52,868 nucleotides of DNA. Source: Clostridia bacterium. Lineage in GTDB: Bacteria; Bacillota; Clostridia; Christensenellales; Borkfalkiaceae. Shown here one piece after another: positions 51,230-52,868 of this stretch (the stretch's first letter is position 1; each line of letters opens with the position of its first letter). The stretch lies in contig JAFVUV010000004.1 in NCBI GenBank assembly GCA_017502525.1, positions 1 to 52,868 of the forward strand, given 5' to 3'. The translations under genes were made by a program, and so were the position numbers. The notes beneath the pieces were generated by a model. The model saw only the letters and a list, made by a program, of their open reading frames with translations. It had not been told where the DNA came from and did not search any database.

Positions 51230-51769
51230 TTATAGTAATTCTTCGTTATAAACTGCTCTTGAGCCACCAACGAATTTGGGGCGAACTCTCGCGCAAGTTA
51301 AATGCGCTTCGCCTATTTGTTTTACGTTCAATCTTACGGGCACGGCAACTTTCTTTAAGTGCATACCGATAAAAGTATCGCCGATATCTAAACCTGCATC
51401 GGCTTTTATTTCCTCAACAAGTATAGGATTTTCAAAACTATTATAAGCCACGGTTGCTAAACTGCCACCCGCTTTCTTTTGGGGAATGGCGTTTACGATT
51501 TCAGCGTTGGGGAGTGCCTCGCGCTCTGTCACGATTGCACGGTTTAAATGTTCACAACATTGAACGGCAAGATAAATACCGTTTTGTTTCAATACTGAAT
51601 AAATCCCGTCAAAAATATATTTCGCGGCATCAGGGTCGGAGTTTGTGCCGATTTTACTACCGACAACTTCGCTAGTGGAACAACCAACGACAACTATATC
51701 ACCTTTTTTAAGCTTAGCAAGCGTAATAAGTTCTTTTACTGCGTTTTCGCATTGCAATTTAATATCCAT
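51230..51769 (-). CDS. ywlG: YwlG family protein (TIGR01440, DUF436)
   Basis: 179 residues from the ATG at 51769, which follows AGAGGA; the frame extends further upstream but without a start signal. The TIGR01440 pattern is present: DIVVVGCSTSEVVGSKIGTNSD, LAVQCCEHLNRAIVTERE, KAGGSLATVAY and DIGDTFIGMHLKKVAVPVR. Family members are conserved in Bacillota, with no assigned reaction. Convergent with the CofE-like gene. Confidence 0.9.
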   Translation of the reverse strand: MDIKLQCENAVKELITLAKLKKGDIVVVGCSTSEVVGSKIGTNSDPDAAKYIFDGIYSVLKQNGIYLAVQCCEHLNRAIVTEREALPNAEIVNAIPQKKAGGSLATVAYNSFENPILVEEIKADAGLDIGDTFIGMHLKKVAVPVRLNVKQIGEAHLTCARVRPKFVGGSRAVYNEELL

Positions 51770-51941
51770 ATCTAAATCCTCTAACAATATTTTACCATTG
51801 AAGGAGTGAAAAAGCAATAATTTTAATATAAAAAATTGTGGTGGAATTATAGTCAAACACTATATATATTATAATGTTACGCGCGCGGAAAAAATCTTAT
51901 TTAAAAATTATAAAAAAAGTCAAAATTCTTTTGTAAAACGC

Positions 51942-51970
51942 TTGACTTAAAAAATCATAAGTGATAATAT
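51942..51970 (+). promoter_or_regulatory. Promoter of the 23S rRNA transcript
   Basis: TTGACT (51942-51947), 17-bp spacer, TAATAT (51965-51970) in very A+T-rich DNA, as for strong rRNA promoters. A hairpin CTACC-GCTTGAGA-GGGTAG with TTTTT follows at about 51979-52005 and could act as an attenuator; TTTGAC-CGAA-GTCAAA (about 52031-52046) resembles a boxB-like hairpin, and GACAACTGCATAG (52057-52069) resembles the 16S-23S spacer of Bacillota. Confidence 0.65.
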
Positions 51971-52282
51971 ATTTAGGCTACCGCTTGAGAGGGTAGTCGT
52001 TTTTATGATTTTTAAGAATAAAAATCGCTTTGACCGAAGTCAAAGAACTGTAGATTGACAACTGCATAGAAGAAAGAGAGAGATATGTCAAATATCAATC
52101 GAGAAAGACTTAATTAAAAAATAGTACATTAAGGCAAAGAGCAAAAAGACAAATTTTTAGAAAACGAAAGGTTAATACGAAAAGAACGTAGGAAACGATT
52201 CACGAAAAAAATTAGTCGAGTAAGTATAGTCAAGGAAGAATGTAATAATTCGACGGAGATTGCTTATGCAATTGAAGAAAAA

Positions 52283-52868
<586 letters not shown>

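Overview
The window reads as a chromosome segment of a low-GC, endospore-lineage Bacillota, probably Clostridia and possibly an uncultivated gut lineage. The reasons are the A+T-rich intergenic DNA, strong purine-rich ribosome binding sites, near-consensus TTGACA-17-TATAAT promoters, intrinsic terminators, and sporulation-associated yqfC, yqfD and ylbJ. Stops TAA, TAG and TGA all end ordinary genes, so the code looks standard.

Layout. 1-3690: the tail of an unidentified transcript with a terminator, then a large membrane-anchored repeat protein split by an in-frame TAA. 3700-4886: rpsF-ssb-rpsR behind a likely S6:S18 leader. 5000-7490: small membrane proteins, a candidate ~100-nt small RNA, a C_GCAxxG_C_C redox protein and thiamine pyrophosphokinase. 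7544-8850: a ThiT-type thiamine transporter on the minus strand under a TPP riboswitch. 8938-11860: a YfbR-like nucleotidase, a MalK/UgpC-type ATPase and a lipoprotein. 11935-13594: mgtE under an M-box Mg2+ riboswitch. 14239-16407: an aconitase-superfamily hydratase. 16517-21440: yqfC-yqfD-pgpH-ybeY-era-yqzL-recO, the classic Bacillota order without phoH, dgkA or cdd. 21580-31633: ppdK, alr, a split membrane protein, rsmD-coaD with convergent ylbJ, rarA and tex.

31680-47410 is the accessory part. An integrative element of about 15.1 kb lies between 109-bp direct repeats (one mismatch) made of tRNA-Lys(TTT) plus the 3' end of tRNA-Lys(CTT). Its cargo is an HTH-Fic protein behind four phased operator repeats; a type I restriction-modification locus (hsdM, hsdS, hsdR) with a KAP-type NTPase (split by TAG), a DUF2971 protein and a polytopic membrane protein interleaved; an HTH-nucleotidyltransferase plus YgjP-like metallopeptidase unit with its own operator; a TnpV-like protein; and a tyrosine integrase beside the right end. 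To the left lie two older truncated tRNA-Lys 3' ends, each beside a terminator hairpin, which look like footprints of earlier integrations at the same site.

47252-47842 is a six-tRNA operon (Gly, Arg, His, Gln, Lys, Lys in transcription order). 48000-51769 holds a phosphoglucomutase, a CofE-like ligase and a YwlG-family protein. The window ends in the 5' part of a 23S rRNA gene that has its own promoter and no 16S gene directly upstream.

The most unusual items are the element with its interleaved type I locus, the phased operator array of the Fic gene, the layered tRNA-Lys scars, and three reading frames each interrupted by a single in-frame stop.
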